Shown in pieces: positions 25,552 through 35,189 of a stretch of DNA of 64,000 bases. The position numbers and the translations under genes are program-made. The DNA is from an uncultured Paracoccaceae bacterium. Its GTDB lineage: Bacteria > Pseudomonadota > Alphaproteobacteria > Rhodobacterales > Rhodobacteraceae. The stretch is from the NCBI GenBank assembly GCA_947495295.1, contig CANLYJ010000007.1:7501-71500 (forward strand), read 5' to 3'. Numbering within the stretch: position 1 is the stretch's first letter; each line of letters opens with the position of its first letter. The notes under the pieces are model-generated. The model made no database searches and had not been told where the DNA came from. It saw only the letters and a program-made list of their open reading frames with translations.

Positions 25552-26055
25552 TCATTCGCAAACAACCGGATTTTGCTCTGTGCTATTTGCAACGAACATG
25601 AATGATTGTTCTTCGTCGTCTGTTCCTGCGCTTGATATCGAGACCTGCCGCAGGAAGTCGCCCTTGTCACAGATGACGGTTTTTGCGCCGAGGCCCGCAA
25701 ACACCTGTGTGTGACGGGGTTTTTCGGCTTGTCCAATGACCCACGCAGTCAGCGCCGCTTCGTTTATCGAAAAATCCGCGGTTGTGTATCGATGATCCGG
25801 TGTGAACCGCGCGCCCATAACGGTGCAAAGCGGGTCATTTTCAAAAAGCTTGATGGTCACAAAGCCCAGATCCGTTTCGCGCGCGACATAGCTGATTTCC
25901 GCATCCGTGGAGTCAATCTCTCGGGTTTCGCCGATGAACGCCGGCTCACCCGCCGCATGACGTGCGCATTCGGCGAAGGTATCATCGATGGATTGCGCCG
26001 AAAGCGGCGTGGCCGTGATCATGATTGCGGCGAACAGGCGGCCAGTCCTAATCAT
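25552..26055 (-). CDS. exported hypothetical protein between livG and livH
   Basis: A 167-residue protein with a signal peptide (MIRTGRLFAAIMITATPLSAQ) and a mature part with four cysteines spread over FAECARHAAGE, NDPLCTVMG, VICDKGDF and NPVVCE, which could form two disulfides. I do not recognise the family. The start overlaps the end of livG by eight bases and livH follows after 18 bases, so it belongs to the importer operon. A second periplasmic factor for substrate capture or binding-protein maturation is possible but speculative. Confidence 0.72.
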   Translation of the reverse strand: MIRTGRLFAAIMITATPLSAQSIDDTFAECARHAAGEPAFIGETREIDSTDAEISYVARETDLGFVTIKLFENDPLCTVMGARFTPDHRYTTADFSINEAALTAWVIGQAEKPRHTQVFAGLGAKTVICDKGDFLRQVSISSAGTDDEEQSFMFVANSTEQNPVVCE

Positions 26056-26866
26056 GCGACACCCCCAGATAGGCGTCGATCACTTCCTGATTGCCGCGCA
26101 CCTCATCGGGTGTGCCGTCGCCGATCTTGCGACCATAATCCATGACCACAACCCGGTCAGACAAGTCCATGACCACGCCCATATCGTGTTCGATCAGCGC
26201 GATGGTCGTTCCGAATTCATCATTCACATCAAGGATAAAGCGGCTCATATCCTCTTTTTCCTCGACATTCATGCCCGCCATCGGCTCATCCAGCAGCAAC
26301 AGCTTGGGCTCCGCGGCCAAGGCCCGCGCCAGTTCAACCCGCTTTTTCAACCCATAGGGCAGACGGCCGACCGGTGTCTTGCGGATCGCCTGAATTTCCA
26401 GAAAATCGATGATCCGCTCCACTTTTTCGCGGTTTTCGACCTCTTCCTTCTCGGCACGGCCCGCCCAAAGTGCCTGCCAGAACATGCCCGATTTCATATG
26501 GGTCAGACGGCCGGTCATGATATTGTCCAGCACGGTCATCCCTTCGAACAGGGCGATATTCTGGAATGTGCGGGCAATGCCAAGGCGGGCGACCTGATAG
26601 GGTTTCATCTGTGGGCGCTTTTCGCCGCGAAACCAGACCTCACCCTCCTGCGGATTATAAAACCCGGAAATAACGTTAAGCATGGATGACTTACCAGCAC
26701 CATTGGGCCCGATGATCGCCCGGATTTCCCCCTCACGAATATCAAAGGAAATATCCTTGATCGCCTCCACCCCGCCAAAGCGCAGGGTGATATTGCGCAT
26801 ATCCATCAACACACCGCCGATGGTGCGGCCGTCATCGGTGACGTAAGGCTCAACCGTATCTTTCAT
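26048..26866 (-). CDS. livG: LivG-like ABC transporter ATP-binding protein
   Basis: A 272-residue ATPase. Walker A is GPNGAGKSS, the signature region is PYGLKKRVELARALAAEP (a LivG-type variant) and Walker B is LLLLDEPMAGM, with the H-loop in IALIEHDM. The NEFGTTIALIEHDMGVVMDLSDRVVVMDYG end is characteristic. It couples ATP hydrolysis to import with LivF. The N-terminal extension MKDTVEPYVTDDGRTIGGVLMDMRNIT is typical of versions that sit beside acyl-CoA ligases. Confidence 0.93.
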   Translation of the reverse strand: MKDTVEPYVTDDGRTIGGVLMDMRNITLRFGGVEAIKDISFDIREGEIRAIIGPNGAGKSSMLNVISGFYNPQEGEVWFRGEKRPQMKPYQVARLGIARTFQNIALFEGMTVLDNIMTGRLTHMKSGMFWQALWAGRAEKEEVENREKVERIIDFLEIQAIRKTPVGRLPYGLKKRVELARALAAEPKLLLLDEPMAGMNVEEKEDMSRFILDVNDEFGTTIALIEHDMGVVMDLSDRVVVMDYGRKIGDGTPDEVRGNQEVIDAYLGVSHD

Positions 26867-26957
26867 GCCCCGGACCCCATCATTTTGCTAAAAATACTCC
26901 CGCCGGAGGCATCACGGGATGGCAGGCGGGGCGATGCCGCAGGCGAGCGTCGCGCGA

Positions 26958-28913
26958 TCATTCCGCAGCCACCTTTCCGGCATTCACAACCGCAGCATCA
27001 CGGATCGCCAATGTGGCCGTGATCTTGCCCTTGCGCCCGTCTTCATAGGTCACTTCGGTTTCGGTGTAGATTTCGGATTGACCACCGTAAAGTGCGGCAA
27101 TCAGATCATCGAATTTTTCTTCCACGATACGGCGGCGCACCTTGCGGGTGCGGGTCATTTCACCATCATCGGCGTCCAGTTCCTTATGCAACACAAGGAA
27201 ACGATGCACCTGGCAACCCGCCAGCATCTCGTCCGCGGCCACGGATTTATTCACCTCCGCTACATGCGCCTCTATGGTGTCGAGCACCCGGGGATGCTGG
27301 GACAGTTCCTGATAGCTGGAATAGGCGATATTGTTGCGCTCGGCCCAGTTCCCCACCGCAGTCAGGTCGATATTGACGAAAGCTGTGCAATATTCCCGGT
27401 CAGCGCCAAACACGACAGCCTCCAGAATATCAGGGTAAAACTTCAGCTTGTTTTCCACATATTTCGGCGCGAACAACGCACCAGAGGCCATTTTGCCCAC
27501 ATCCTTGGCCCGGTCGATGATCCGCAGATGGCCGGTGCCCTCCTCAATGAAACCCGCATCACCTGTAGCAACCCAGCCTTCGGCATCCTTGGTGGATGCC
27601 GTGCTTTCCGCGTTCTTGTAATATTCCACGAACACACCGGGTGAACGGTAAAACACCTCGCCATTCTCGGCGATCTTCAGTTCCACCCCCGGGCTTGGCA
27701 CACCGACCGTATCCGACCGCACCTCACCATCAGGTTGCTGGGTGATGAACACGGTCGCTTCGGTCTGGCCATAAAGCTGTTTGAGGTTGATACCCAGCGC
27801 CCGATAGAAATCGAAAATCTCGGGGCCAATCGCTTCACCAGCCGTGTAGCCGACGCGCACCCGGCTCAGACCCAGCGTATTCTTCAACGGACCAATGACC
27901 AGCCAATCGGCAAGACGGTATTGAAACCGCTCCATACCCGAAACCGGTTCTCCATCCAGAATCCTCGGCCCGATCTTGCGCCCGACAGCCATATATTTGT
28001 CGAACAACCATTTTTTGAACCGCCCCGCATCTTCCATGCGGATCATGACATTGGTCAATTGCTGTTCAAACACCCGCGGTGGGGCAAAGAAATAGGTTGG
28101 CCCGATCTCGCGCAGGTCAGTATGCATCGTCTCGGCGCTTTCGGGGCAGTTCACACAGAACCCTGTCCACATCGCCTGTCCGATAGAAAAGATGAAATCA
28201 CCCACCCAGGCCATCGGCAGATAGGCCAACACCTCGTCGCCGGGGCGCAGGTGGTCGAACTCGGCTGAATTTTTTGACGTCTCAATGACATTTGTGTTCG
28301 ACAACACAACGCCTTTGGGCCGCCCCGTTGTGCCCGAGGTATAAAGCATCACGCATTTATCATCAGGGCCCAGCGCGGCTGTACGCTTTTCAATCTCGGC
28401 CATCTGATTGGCGTTGCGTCCGGCCTGTTGCAGGTCGGCATAGGATGTCATGTGCGTGTGGTCGTATTTGCGCAGGCCGCGCCCATCCAGATAGATCACA
28501 TGGTCCAGCTCATGCAGCTGGTCTCGGATATCGGCGATCTTGTCGACCTGCTCCTGATCACCCGCCACGACAAAACGCGCGCCGCAATGTTCCAGCGCGT
28601 ATGCAATTTCTTCCGCTGCGGCATCCGCGTAAAGCGGCACCGGCACGCAGCCGGCCTTTTGTGCCGCCACCATCGCCCAGTATAGTGCCGGACGATTGCG
28701 CCCGGTGATGGCGATATGGTCACCCACATTGGCGCCCAACGTCAGGAATCCGGCGGCAAGCGCGTCAATCTCTTCGGCGGCCTCTGCCCAGGTCCAGCTT
28801 TGCCAGATCCCAAACTCCTTTTCGCGGTAAGCCGCCTTGTTCCCATGCTGCGCCACATTGCGGGCCAACAGTGCAGGAACAGAATTATCGCCGCTGGGCG
28901 CGGGTGCAGTCAT
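26958..28913 (-). CDS. long-chain acyl-CoA synthetase-type AMP-forming ligase
   Basis: A 651-residue ANL ligase, first gene of the liv-type operon. Motifs are MLYTSGTTGRPKGVVLSNTN, LKQLYGQTEATVFI, GWVATGDAGFIEEGTGHLRIIDRAKD and TRTRKVRRRIVEEKF. The length and the VGYTAGEAIGPEIFDFYRALG segment fit FadD-like enzymes. GGGAGGA lies nine bases before the ATG at 28913; the longer frame to 29018 has no such signal. It probably converts the acid imported by the ABC system to its CoA ester at the membrane, trapping it inside. The native acid is unknown. Confidence 0.9.
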   Translation of the reverse strand: MTAPAPSGDNSVPALLARNVAQHGNKAAYREKEFGIWQSWTWAEAAEEIDALAAGFLTLGANVGDHIAITGRNRPALYWAMVAAQKAGCVPVPLYADAAAEEIAYALEHCGARFVVAGDQEQVDKIADIRDQLHELDHVIYLDGRGLRKYDHTHMTSYADLQQAGRNANQMAEIEKRTAALGPDDKCVMLYTSGTTGRPKGVVLSNTNVIETSKNSAEFDHLRPGDEVLAYLPMAWVGDFIFSIGQAMWTGFCVNCPESAETMHTDLREIGPTYFFAPPRVFEQQLTNVMIRMEDAGRFKKWLFDKYMAVGRKIGPRILDGEPVSGMERFQYRLADWLVIGPLKNTLGLSRVRVGYTAGEAIGPEIFDFYRALGINLKQLYGQTEATVFITQQPDGEVRSDTVGVPSPGVELKIAENGEVFYRSPGVFVEYYKNAESTASTKDAEGWVATGDAGFIEEGTGHLRIIDRAKDVGKMASGALFAPKYVENKLKFYPDILEAVVFGADREYCTAFVNIDLTAVGNWAERNNIAYSSYQELSQHPRVLDTIEAHVAEVNKSVAADEMLAGCQVHRFLVLHKELDADDGEMTRTRKVRRRIVEEKFDDLIAALYGGQSEIYTETEVTYEDGRKGKITATLAIRDAAVVNAGKVAAE

Positions 28914-29027
28914 GCCAATCGTCCTCCCTCGCTGATCTGTGCCAGCGTCCGGGCGAGTCACCTCCTCGTGACTTTGCCCTCGCGGTCCATACTGAGGCCC
29001 ATCACTTCGATACGTCAAATCTTTTTT

Positions 29028-29041
29028 TGAACAAGCGTTCA
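29028..29041. promoter_or_regulatory. palindromic operator candidate upstream of the acyl-CoA ligase operon
   Basis: TGAAC-AAGC-GTTCA, a 14-base palindrome, lies about 115 bases upstream of the ligase start and about 100 bases before the divergent lipoprotein gene. TetR-type regulators of acyl-CoA metabolism use palindromes of this kind. Confidence 0.45.
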
Positions 29042-29138
29042 GTTAATTTGATATTAACCAAGTTGGAGCAGGGTATTCTGGCGCAATTTCGCCTTGGTCA
29101 GGCCGCGCAGGAACATGTGTCACCCAATGTTTGAGAGT

Positions 29139-29795
29139 ATGATGTTTGTAGTCAAAACACCCGTTATTATTGCCGCTTCCCTTTTATCCGCGTGCAGCAG
29201 TTCAGGCTCTGCACCCGCAGAACCACCCAAGCCCGAAGAACTGACATTGCAGTTCGGTATCGCCACGCCCGGTGCTGACGGATCAATCAGCGCGGGTTTC
29301 GCGGAAGACGGCCAGCACGTCACCGGCACCCAAAACGGGGCGGTCAGCGGCGGTTACACCTATCAGATGGGGGTGACAGAGGCGGGCAATTTTACCGCGA
29401 TTGCAGGCATCTTGCCCGGCACCACATTCACAGCGCCACCCGCCAGCGGCAGCATCACCTATGACGCGACCTATCACGTCAAATCATTGGAAAACATCAA
29501 GGAAATCGATGGCGAATTGCATGCGCTTGGTGGTGTTGGCGTGCATGGCGACATCACCCTGACCGCTGATTTTGACAGCGCCAGTTTTGAAGGCAGTGCT
29601 GCGACAGACACGCCATCTGGCATCAGTATGAATGGCACAATCAACGGTGCCGCGATCACCGGCACCGTCACCTTTCGCGGGATGGAGGGCGAGTTGGCAG
29701 GCGTCGCTGGCAGCGATCAGGTGATCGGGGCCTTTGCCGGTTCTGGCGACACAGGCGTGTTTGCGGGCGGGGTGACAGGCGCGCCAATGGACTAG
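29139..29795 (+). CDS. lipoprotein with a transferrin-binding-protein-like beta-barrel domain
   Basis: A protein of about 218 residues. The N-terminus MFVVKTPVIIAASLLSACSSSGS carries a lipobox (LLSAC), so it should be lipidated on the cysteine. The rest is glycine- and threonine-rich with repeated strand pairs (NGTINGAAITGTVTFRG, VAGSDQVIGAFAGSGDTGVFAGGVTG). The final GAFAGSGDTGVFAGG motif is diagnostic of the TbpB-like/factor-H-binding barrel. The start is uncertain because ATGs occur at 29127, 29139 and 29142; the lipobox distance favours the last two. Function is probably binding or surface exposure, not necessarily iron uptake. Confidence 0.78.
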   Translation: MMFVVKTPVIIAASLLSACSSSGSAPAEPPKPEELTLQFGIATPGADGSISAGFAEDGQHVTGTQNGAVSGGYTYQMGVTEAGNFTAIAGILPGTTFTAPPASGSITYDATYHVKSLENIKEIDGELHALGGVGVHGDITLTADFDSASFEGSAATDTPSGISMNGTINGAAITGTVTFRGMEGELAGVAGSDQVIGAFAGSGDTGVFAGGVTGAPMD

Positions 29796-29805
29796 GCGTG
29801 CCCGG

Positions 29806-32571
29806 CTATTCAGCCGCGATCTGATCCGCCTTTTCGACCTTCACCGCCGCGAACTTGAACTCCGGTATTTTCCCATATGGGTCCACCGCCGGGTTGGTCA
29901 GTACGTTTGCTGCCGCCTCGACATAGGCGAAGGGCACAAAAACCATATCCGGTGCGACCGCACGGTCGGCGCGGGCCATAATCTCGATACTGCCGCGCCG
30001 TGTCGAAAGCCGCACGCGCCCACCGGGTGCCACGCCAAGCTTGCGCAGCGTGGATGGGTGCAAGGAACAGTTCGCCTCTGGCTCAACCGCGTCCAGCACC
30101 TTGGACCGCCGCGTCATCGACCCGGTGTGCCAATGTTCCAACTGGCGCCCCGTTGTCATGATCATCGGATAATCCGCATCCGGCACCTCATCCGGGGCGA
30201 TCACGCTGGCCGGTGTGAACCGGGCACGCCCATCAGGGCGCGGGAACCCATCGGCAAACACGATCGGTTGGCCGGGATCCTCTGGCGACAGCGACGGATA
30301 GGTCACCGCATTTTGCGCATCCAGCCTGTCCCAGGTGATGTTATTGAGCGATTTCATGACCTTGGTCATCTCGTCAAACACGTCGGATGGGTGGGTGTAG
30401 GTCCAGGGCAGCCCCAGCCGTTTTGCCAGTTCAACCGTGATCCACCAATCCTCTTTCGCGTCGCCAGGGGGCGCCACGGCAGGGCGGCCCATCTGGACCT
30501 GCCGGTTGGTATTGGTCACCGTGCCGGATTTTTCGGCAAAGGCGGACGCAGGCAGGATCACGTCAGCATAATTGGCCGTTTCGGTGATGAAAATATCCTG
30601 CACTACCAGATGTTTAAGCTTAGCCAGCGCATCGCGTGCATGTTCCACATCCGGGTCTGACATGGCCGGGTTTTCGCCAAGGATATACATGCCATGGATA
30701 TCGCCCGCATGGACGGCATCAAGGATTTCGGTCACGGTCAGACCCCGGTTCGGGTCGATCTGGCCGTCTTCCCACACCTCCATAAAGGCCGATCTGACGC
30801 CGTCATCGCCCACGGGCTGATAATCGGGCAGGAACATCGGGATCAGACCCGCGTCAGACGCCCCCTGTACATTGTTCTGGCCGCGCAGCGGGTGCAGCCC
30901 GGAACCGGGGCGACCGACCTGCCCGGTCATCAACGCAAGGCTGATCAGGCAGCGGGAATTATCGGTCCCGTGAATATGCTGGCTGATCCCCATGCCCCAG
31001 AAAATCATCGCAGCCTTGGCACCGGCAAAGGTGCGGGCGACATCGCGCAGCGTCTCGGCCGGGATGCCGCAGATGCCTTCCATCTTTTCGGGGGTGAAAT
31101 CTGCCAGATGCGCCTTCTCTGCTTCCCAGTTTTCGGTGTAGGCGTCGATATATTGCTGATCGTACAGTTTTTCTTCGACGATGGTGTGCATGATGGCATT
31201 CAGCATCGACACGTCCGCGCCCGGACGGAATTGCAGCATATGGCTGGCGAACCGTTTGAGCGCCTGCCCCCGTGGGTCCATCACGATCAGCTTGCCGCCA
31301 CGTTTGGTGAATTGCTTGAAATAGGTGGCCGCGACAGGGTGGTTTTCGATCGGGTTCGCCCCGATGACGATGGCCACATCCGCGTTTTCAATCTCGTTAA
31401 AGGTCGCGGTCACAGCGCCAGAGCCGACATTTTCCATCAGCGCCGCAACGGATGAGGCGTGGCAAAGCCGGGTACAGTGGTCCACGTTGTTATGGCCAAA
31501 ACCCTGGCGGATCAGTTTCTGGAACAGATACGCCTCTTCATTGGTGCATTTGGCCGAACCGAAGCCCGCAACGCCCGTTCCGCCGATATCTTTCAAACCG
31601 TTGGCGGCGGCATCCAGCGCCTCTTCCCATGATGCTTCGCGGAAATGCGCCTGCCAGTTGCCGGGGTCGACATTCAGCCCCTTGGCGGGTGCATCGTCGC
31701 GCCGGATCAGCGGTTTGGTGACCCGGTGATCATGGTGGATATAGTCGAACCCAAAGCGGCCTTTGACGCAAAGCCGCCCCTCGTTTGCAGGGCCGTTGAT
31801 ACCTTCGACGAATTTGACCTTGTTATCCTTGACCTTGAGGCTGACCTGACAGCCGACGCCGCAGAACGGGCAGATGCTTTCGACCTCGCGATCATAATCC
31901 TTGGTGTCGCCCTGCTGGTTTTCATCCGTCACCGTCGCAGGCAGCAGCGCGCCGGTTGGGCAGGCCTGCACGCATTCGCCGCAAGCCACGCAGGATGACG
32001 CGCCCATCGGGTCATCCATGTCGAAAACAGGGTAAGCCCCCGCGCCACGCCCGGCCATGCCGATCACATCATTGACCTGCACCTCGCGGCAGGCGCGCAC
32101 GCAAAGCCCGCATTGGATACAGGCATCAAGGTTGACGGACATCGCAACATGGCTGTCATCCAGCAGCGGGATATGGTCACTATCCTTGGTTGGGAACCGG
32201 CTTTCGGCCACGTCCTGCTTGGCGGCCATATCCCACAGGTGGCTGGATTTGTCATGGGCCACCGCCTGTTGGGGTTGGTCAGCGACCAGCAGTTCCATCA
32301 CCATCTTGCGCGCTTGTTTTTCGCGCGGTTGATCGGTGGTGACAACCATGCCTTCGCTCGGTTCGCGGATGCAGGAAGCGGCAAGCGTGCGTTCGCCTTC
32401 AATGGCAACCATGCAGGCACGGCAGTTCCCATCAGACCGGTAACCGGGTTGTGGCTTGTGGCACAGATGCGGAATGATCAGGCCGCGCCCATGCGCGACT
32501 TCCCAGATCGTTTGCCCCGGTTCCGCCGTGACGGTTTCACCGTCGAGGTTAAATGTGATCTGGTCCGACAT
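29806..32571 (-). CDS. fdhF: formate dehydrogenase alpha subunit, NAD-linked FdsA type
   Basis: A 921-residue molybdenum or tungsten bis-MGD enzyme. The N-terminal [2Fe-2S] domain has CHKPQPGYRSDGNCRAC. Ferredoxin-like clusters are CIQCGLCVRACREV and CVACGECVQACPTGAL, and the [4Fe-4S] of the catalytic domain is CPFCGVGC. The active site is NNVDHCTRLCHAS, with cysteine instead of selenocysteine. It oxidises formate to CO2. The usual partners (fdsB, fdsG, fdsD, fdhD) are not adjacent: a lipoprotein gene lies downstream and a divergent transferase upstream. The ATG at 32571 starts the [2Fe-2S] domain; a longer frame to 32676 has no support. Confidence 0.93.
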   Translation of the reverse strand: MSDQITFNLDGETVTAEPGQTIWEVAHGRGLIIPHLCHKPQPGYRSDGNCRACMVAIEGERTLAASCIREPSEGMVVTTDQPREKQARKMVMELLVADQPQQAVAHDKSSHLWDMAAKQDVAESRFPTKDSDHIPLLDDSHVAMSVNLDACIQCGLCVRACREVQVNDVIGMAGRGAGAYPVFDMDDPMGASSCVACGECVQACPTGALLPATVTDENQQGDTKDYDREVESICPFCGVGCQVSLKVKDNKVKFVEGINGPANEGRLCVKGRFGFDYIHHDHRVTKPLIRRDDAPAKGLNVDPGNWQAHFREASWEEALDAAANGLKDIGGTGVAGFGSAKCTNEEAYLFQKLIRQGFGHNNVDHCTRLCHASSVAALMENVGSGAVTATFNEIENADVAIVIGANPIENHPVAATYFKQFTKRGGKLIVMDPRGQALKRFASHMLQFRPGADVSMLNAIMHTIVEEKLYDQQYIDAYTENWEAEKAHLADFTPEKMEGICGIPAETLRDVARTFAGAKAAMIFWGMGISQHIHGTDNSRCLISLALMTGQVGRPGSGLHPLRGQNNVQGASDAGLIPMFLPDYQPVGDDGVRSAFMEVWEDGQIDPNRGLTVTEILDAVHAGDIHGMYILGENPAMSDPDVEHARDALAKLKHLVVQDIFITETANYADVILPASAFAEKSGTVTNTNRQVQMGRPAVAPPGDAKEDWWITVELAKRLGLPWTYTHPSDVFDEMTKVMKSLNNITWDRLDAQNAVTYPSLSPEDPGQPIVFADGFPRPDGRARFTPASVIAPDEVPDADYPMIMTTGRQLEHWHTGSMTRRSKVLDAVEPEANCSLHPSTLRKLGVAPGGRVRLSTRRGSIEIMARADRAVAPDMVFVPFAYVEAAANVLTNPAVDPYGKIPEFKFAAVKVEKADQIAAE

Positions 32572-32837
32572 CAGGATTCTCCGCCATTTCCTTGGCAGAG
32601 TACAGCATTTGCCCAAATCATGCGAAAGGCCGCAGGCGACGCCCATCGCGGCGTTTGCGCCATGTCGCGGTGCCAATGAAACGCGGCTGTTTCCGTTACG
32701 AAAGGTTTGCCCGCTGACGATGCGGCACCCGGACCGTATCCCAACGACCCGGACAGCGTCTGTGTTTTCGCCCTTCCAATTGGTGAGCGCACAAAATATT
32801 TACCTGTTCTCAAGTCTTTCCGGGAAAGGGGATTTCT

Positions 32838-34259
32838 TTGCTGGCTGCAATATCGCTCATTCTGGTTGTTATCGCCTTTGGTGTTATCGGTTTATTCACT
32901 GATCCGATCAGCACCACGCGGCTTGTTCTCTTGATGGTGACGACCGTATTGCTGGTCGCGTTCAGTATTCTGGAAGCAAAGTACCAAAAACCGCCAAAGG
33001 TGATGTTTCGGCGCGCATCCGTTCCAGTTCCGGCACCTGTCTTCAATTACTGGCCCATCGGTTTTGTCCTGGCCACCATGGCATGGATGATCGCCCCGCA
33101 GACCGGATTATTCGTGCTGATCTTGGCGACGGCCTATGCTGCCATTGCGGTGTTCAGGTTATACAAATCGCGATCAGCGTTGCGTGCGGACGCCGCCGCA
33201 ATAAGAACAGAAATGCGGTCGCAACCTTATGAGCTGATCGTCCATTCATCCGGCCCGCCGGATGCTGCCTATCAAGTCAACCAGTGGCTGCCAGTGCTTG
33301 AACAATTGCCCTTCAATACCGCCATCGTCGTGCGCGACGGCCCGTTGGCGCGAGCCATTGAAAAAACAACCCTGCCAATCATCATCGCCGAACAAAGTGA
33401 ATCCGTTGCCCAGATTGTCGATGCAGGAGTGCGGACGATCCTTTACCCGGCAAACGGTATGAAAAATGCCCATGTGCTGCGTCATACGGATTGCACACAT
33501 GTTTTCATCAACCACGGGGAAAGCGACAAAGTTGTCAATCAAAGCAAGTTCCTTATGGCCTATGATCGGCTGTTTGTCGGCGGACAACTGGCGAAGGATC
33601 GGTTGATTGATGCCGGACTGCCTATTCGCGATGATCAGGTGGTTTTTGTCGGCCGCCCACAGGCGGAGATGGCGCTTTCAAAACGAAGCGGTGATGGGCC
33701 GCTCAAAACCGTCCTTTACGCCCCGACATGGGAAGGTTTTACCGAAGTCGCGAATTTCGGATCGGTCCGCGATATGGGATTTGATATCCTGAATAGCCTC
33801 GCATCCAGACCGGGTCTGGATGTCGTGTTCAAACCCCACCCGATGACAGGGTCACGCTGTGCGAAAACCAAGGCCGAACTCAAGAAAATCAACGCGTTGT
33901 GTGCCCAGCGCGGCATCACGGTTCTGACCAGCCGCGACAGTATACATGCGGCCATGAACCAGTCGGATTTGATGATCACTGACGTCTCCAGCGTGCTGAA
34001 TGAATATCTGATCACCGACAAACCCGTTATTCTGTGCGATCCATTCCAGAACACGCCCGAGGAACTGGGAACCACCTATCCCTCATCACGCGCGGCATAT
34101 CTGTTGCAGAATGCAGCGGCCTTGCGCGATCTGGTCCAGTCGATCAGCGAGCACGATCCGATGGCCGCGCAGCGCGCATCCGTGCGCAGCTATTCATTGG
34201 GCGATTATCCTCAAGGCGCGCTGGAAGAGTTCAAGAGCCGCCTTGCCGACGTGATGTAG
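32838..34259 (+). CDS. CDP-glycerol glycerophosphotransferase (TagF)-like protein
   Basis: A 473-residue protein starting at TTG 32838, with AAAGGGG seven bases upstream. Two hydrophobic segments at about 1-35 and 70-110 anchor it. The catalytic half has the TagF/TagB landmarks FINHGESDK (the HG motif), LYAPTWEG, VVFKPHP and SDLMITDVSSVLNEYL. These enzymes transfer polyol-phosphate from a CDP-activated donor to build teichoic-acid-like or capsular polymers. It stands alone, so donor and polymer are unknown. Confidence 0.82.
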   Translation: MLAAISLILVVIAFGVIGLFTDPISTTRLVLLMVTTVLLVAFSILEAKYQKPPKVMFRRASVPVPAPVFNYWPIGFVLATMAWMIAPQTGLFVLILATAYAAIAVFRLYKSRSALRADAAAIRTEMRSQPYELIVHSSGPPDAAYQVNQWLPVLEQLPFNTAIVVRDGPLARAIEKTTLPIIIAEQSESVAQIVDAGVRTILYPANGMKNAHVLRHTDCTHVFINHGESDKVVNQSKFLMAYDRLFVGGQLAKDRLIDAGLPIRDDQVVFVGRPQAEMALSKRSGDGPLKTVLYAPTWEGFTEVANFGSVRDMGFDILNSLASRPGLDVVFKPHPMTGSRCAKTKAELKKINALCAQRGITVLTSRDSIHAAMNQSDLMITDVSSVLNEYLITDKPVILCDPFQNTPEELGTTYPSSRAAYLLQNAAALRDLVQSISEHDPMAAQRASVRSYSLGDYPQGALEEFKSRLADVM

Positions 34260-34296
34260 TTTTCTGATCCGCGCGGACGCCTTCATTGCCCGCCGT

Positions 34297-34998
34297 TCAA
34301 CCCTCGTCAGGGAGCAGTTCCCAGAACATCCGGGGCATGGGGACCGAAAGGCGTTGGGATTTTGTATCAACCAGCGCGGTCTCGGCATAGCCTGCGAAAG
34401 GGATCGTGATCCCGTCATCATAGGCAACCGCCGTTACGGGGACATACACTTGGGTTTCGGCCCCGTCGAAATCGGCGCTGACTTCGATCGTGCCGGACAG
34501 GCGCAGCATGCCCAGCTTGGCCCCACGCACTGCATACGCTGCTTCGGTCAGGGTGATGTGATGACCCTTCATCGCATCAAACGGATGGTCGGTTTCCAGA
34601 TCGACATGCCCATCAAAGAACAGATCGGCAAACAGGGTGGCGGCATAGGTCGCCATCCGGCTGGCATCTGATGCCGGGGGTGAGGGCGGAATACCGGCCC
34701 GGGCGGCAATGGCCTTTTCTGACCGTTTCGGTGCCAGAATCTGGGCCAGCGTGCCGCGTAATTTGTCAAATGACGGGTCGGTGACGCTGGGCAGTTCGAT
34801 TTCAAAGCTCAGTGCGATCTTGCCTGCGCTGCCGGGGGCAATCGCGGCGGTGACACTGCAATGGCCGTTATGGATCACACCAGCAGCCTGCCTGCGGGAC
34901 CGGCCCAGCTGGTCGGTCCGCTCTGCCTGCGCAATCTCGCTGTTATGGGGTATCAAATCTGCGGGCAGTGTAATCAGGTTGAGTGGCGACAAATCCAT
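34297..34998 (-). CDS. hypothetical protein
   Basis: A 233-residue soluble protein without signal peptide or membrane segments. I do not recognise the family. It has a beta-rich character (MLRLSGTIEVSADFDG, TQVYVPVTAVAYDDGITIPFAGYAETALVDTKSQRL) and an internal proline-rich link (AGIPPSPPASDASR). The next gene, on the same strand, also mentions a cytoplasmic beta-rich protein of unknown role, so the two may belong together. Codon use is normal for the window. Confidence 0.68.
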   Translation of the reverse strand: MDLSPLNLITLPADLIPHNSEIAQAERTDQLGRSRRQAAGVIHNGHCSVTAAIAPGSAGKIALSFEIELPSVTDPSFDKLRGTLAQILAPKRSEKAIAARAGIPPSPPASDASRMATYAATLFADLFFDGHVDLETDHPFDAMKGHHITLTEAAYAVRGAKLGMLRLSGTIEVSADFDGAETQVYVPVTAVAYDDGITIPFAGYAETALVDTKSQRLSVPMPRMFWELLPDEG

Positions 34999-35189
34999 CG
35001 GAGCGTTTCCAGTTTACATTAAAGCGAATGTATCGCCTGGTTTTTCTGAGGCAGGTTTTGTTTACATGGCCGTTCAGAAAACCGGGTGATCCAACATGAA
35101 CTGGAAAACGCCATGGAAAATTGCCTTGGCCAAATAAAATGGACGTCAGGCATGCGCGGGAAAATCACATGCCTGACGCCGCTGGCGCC

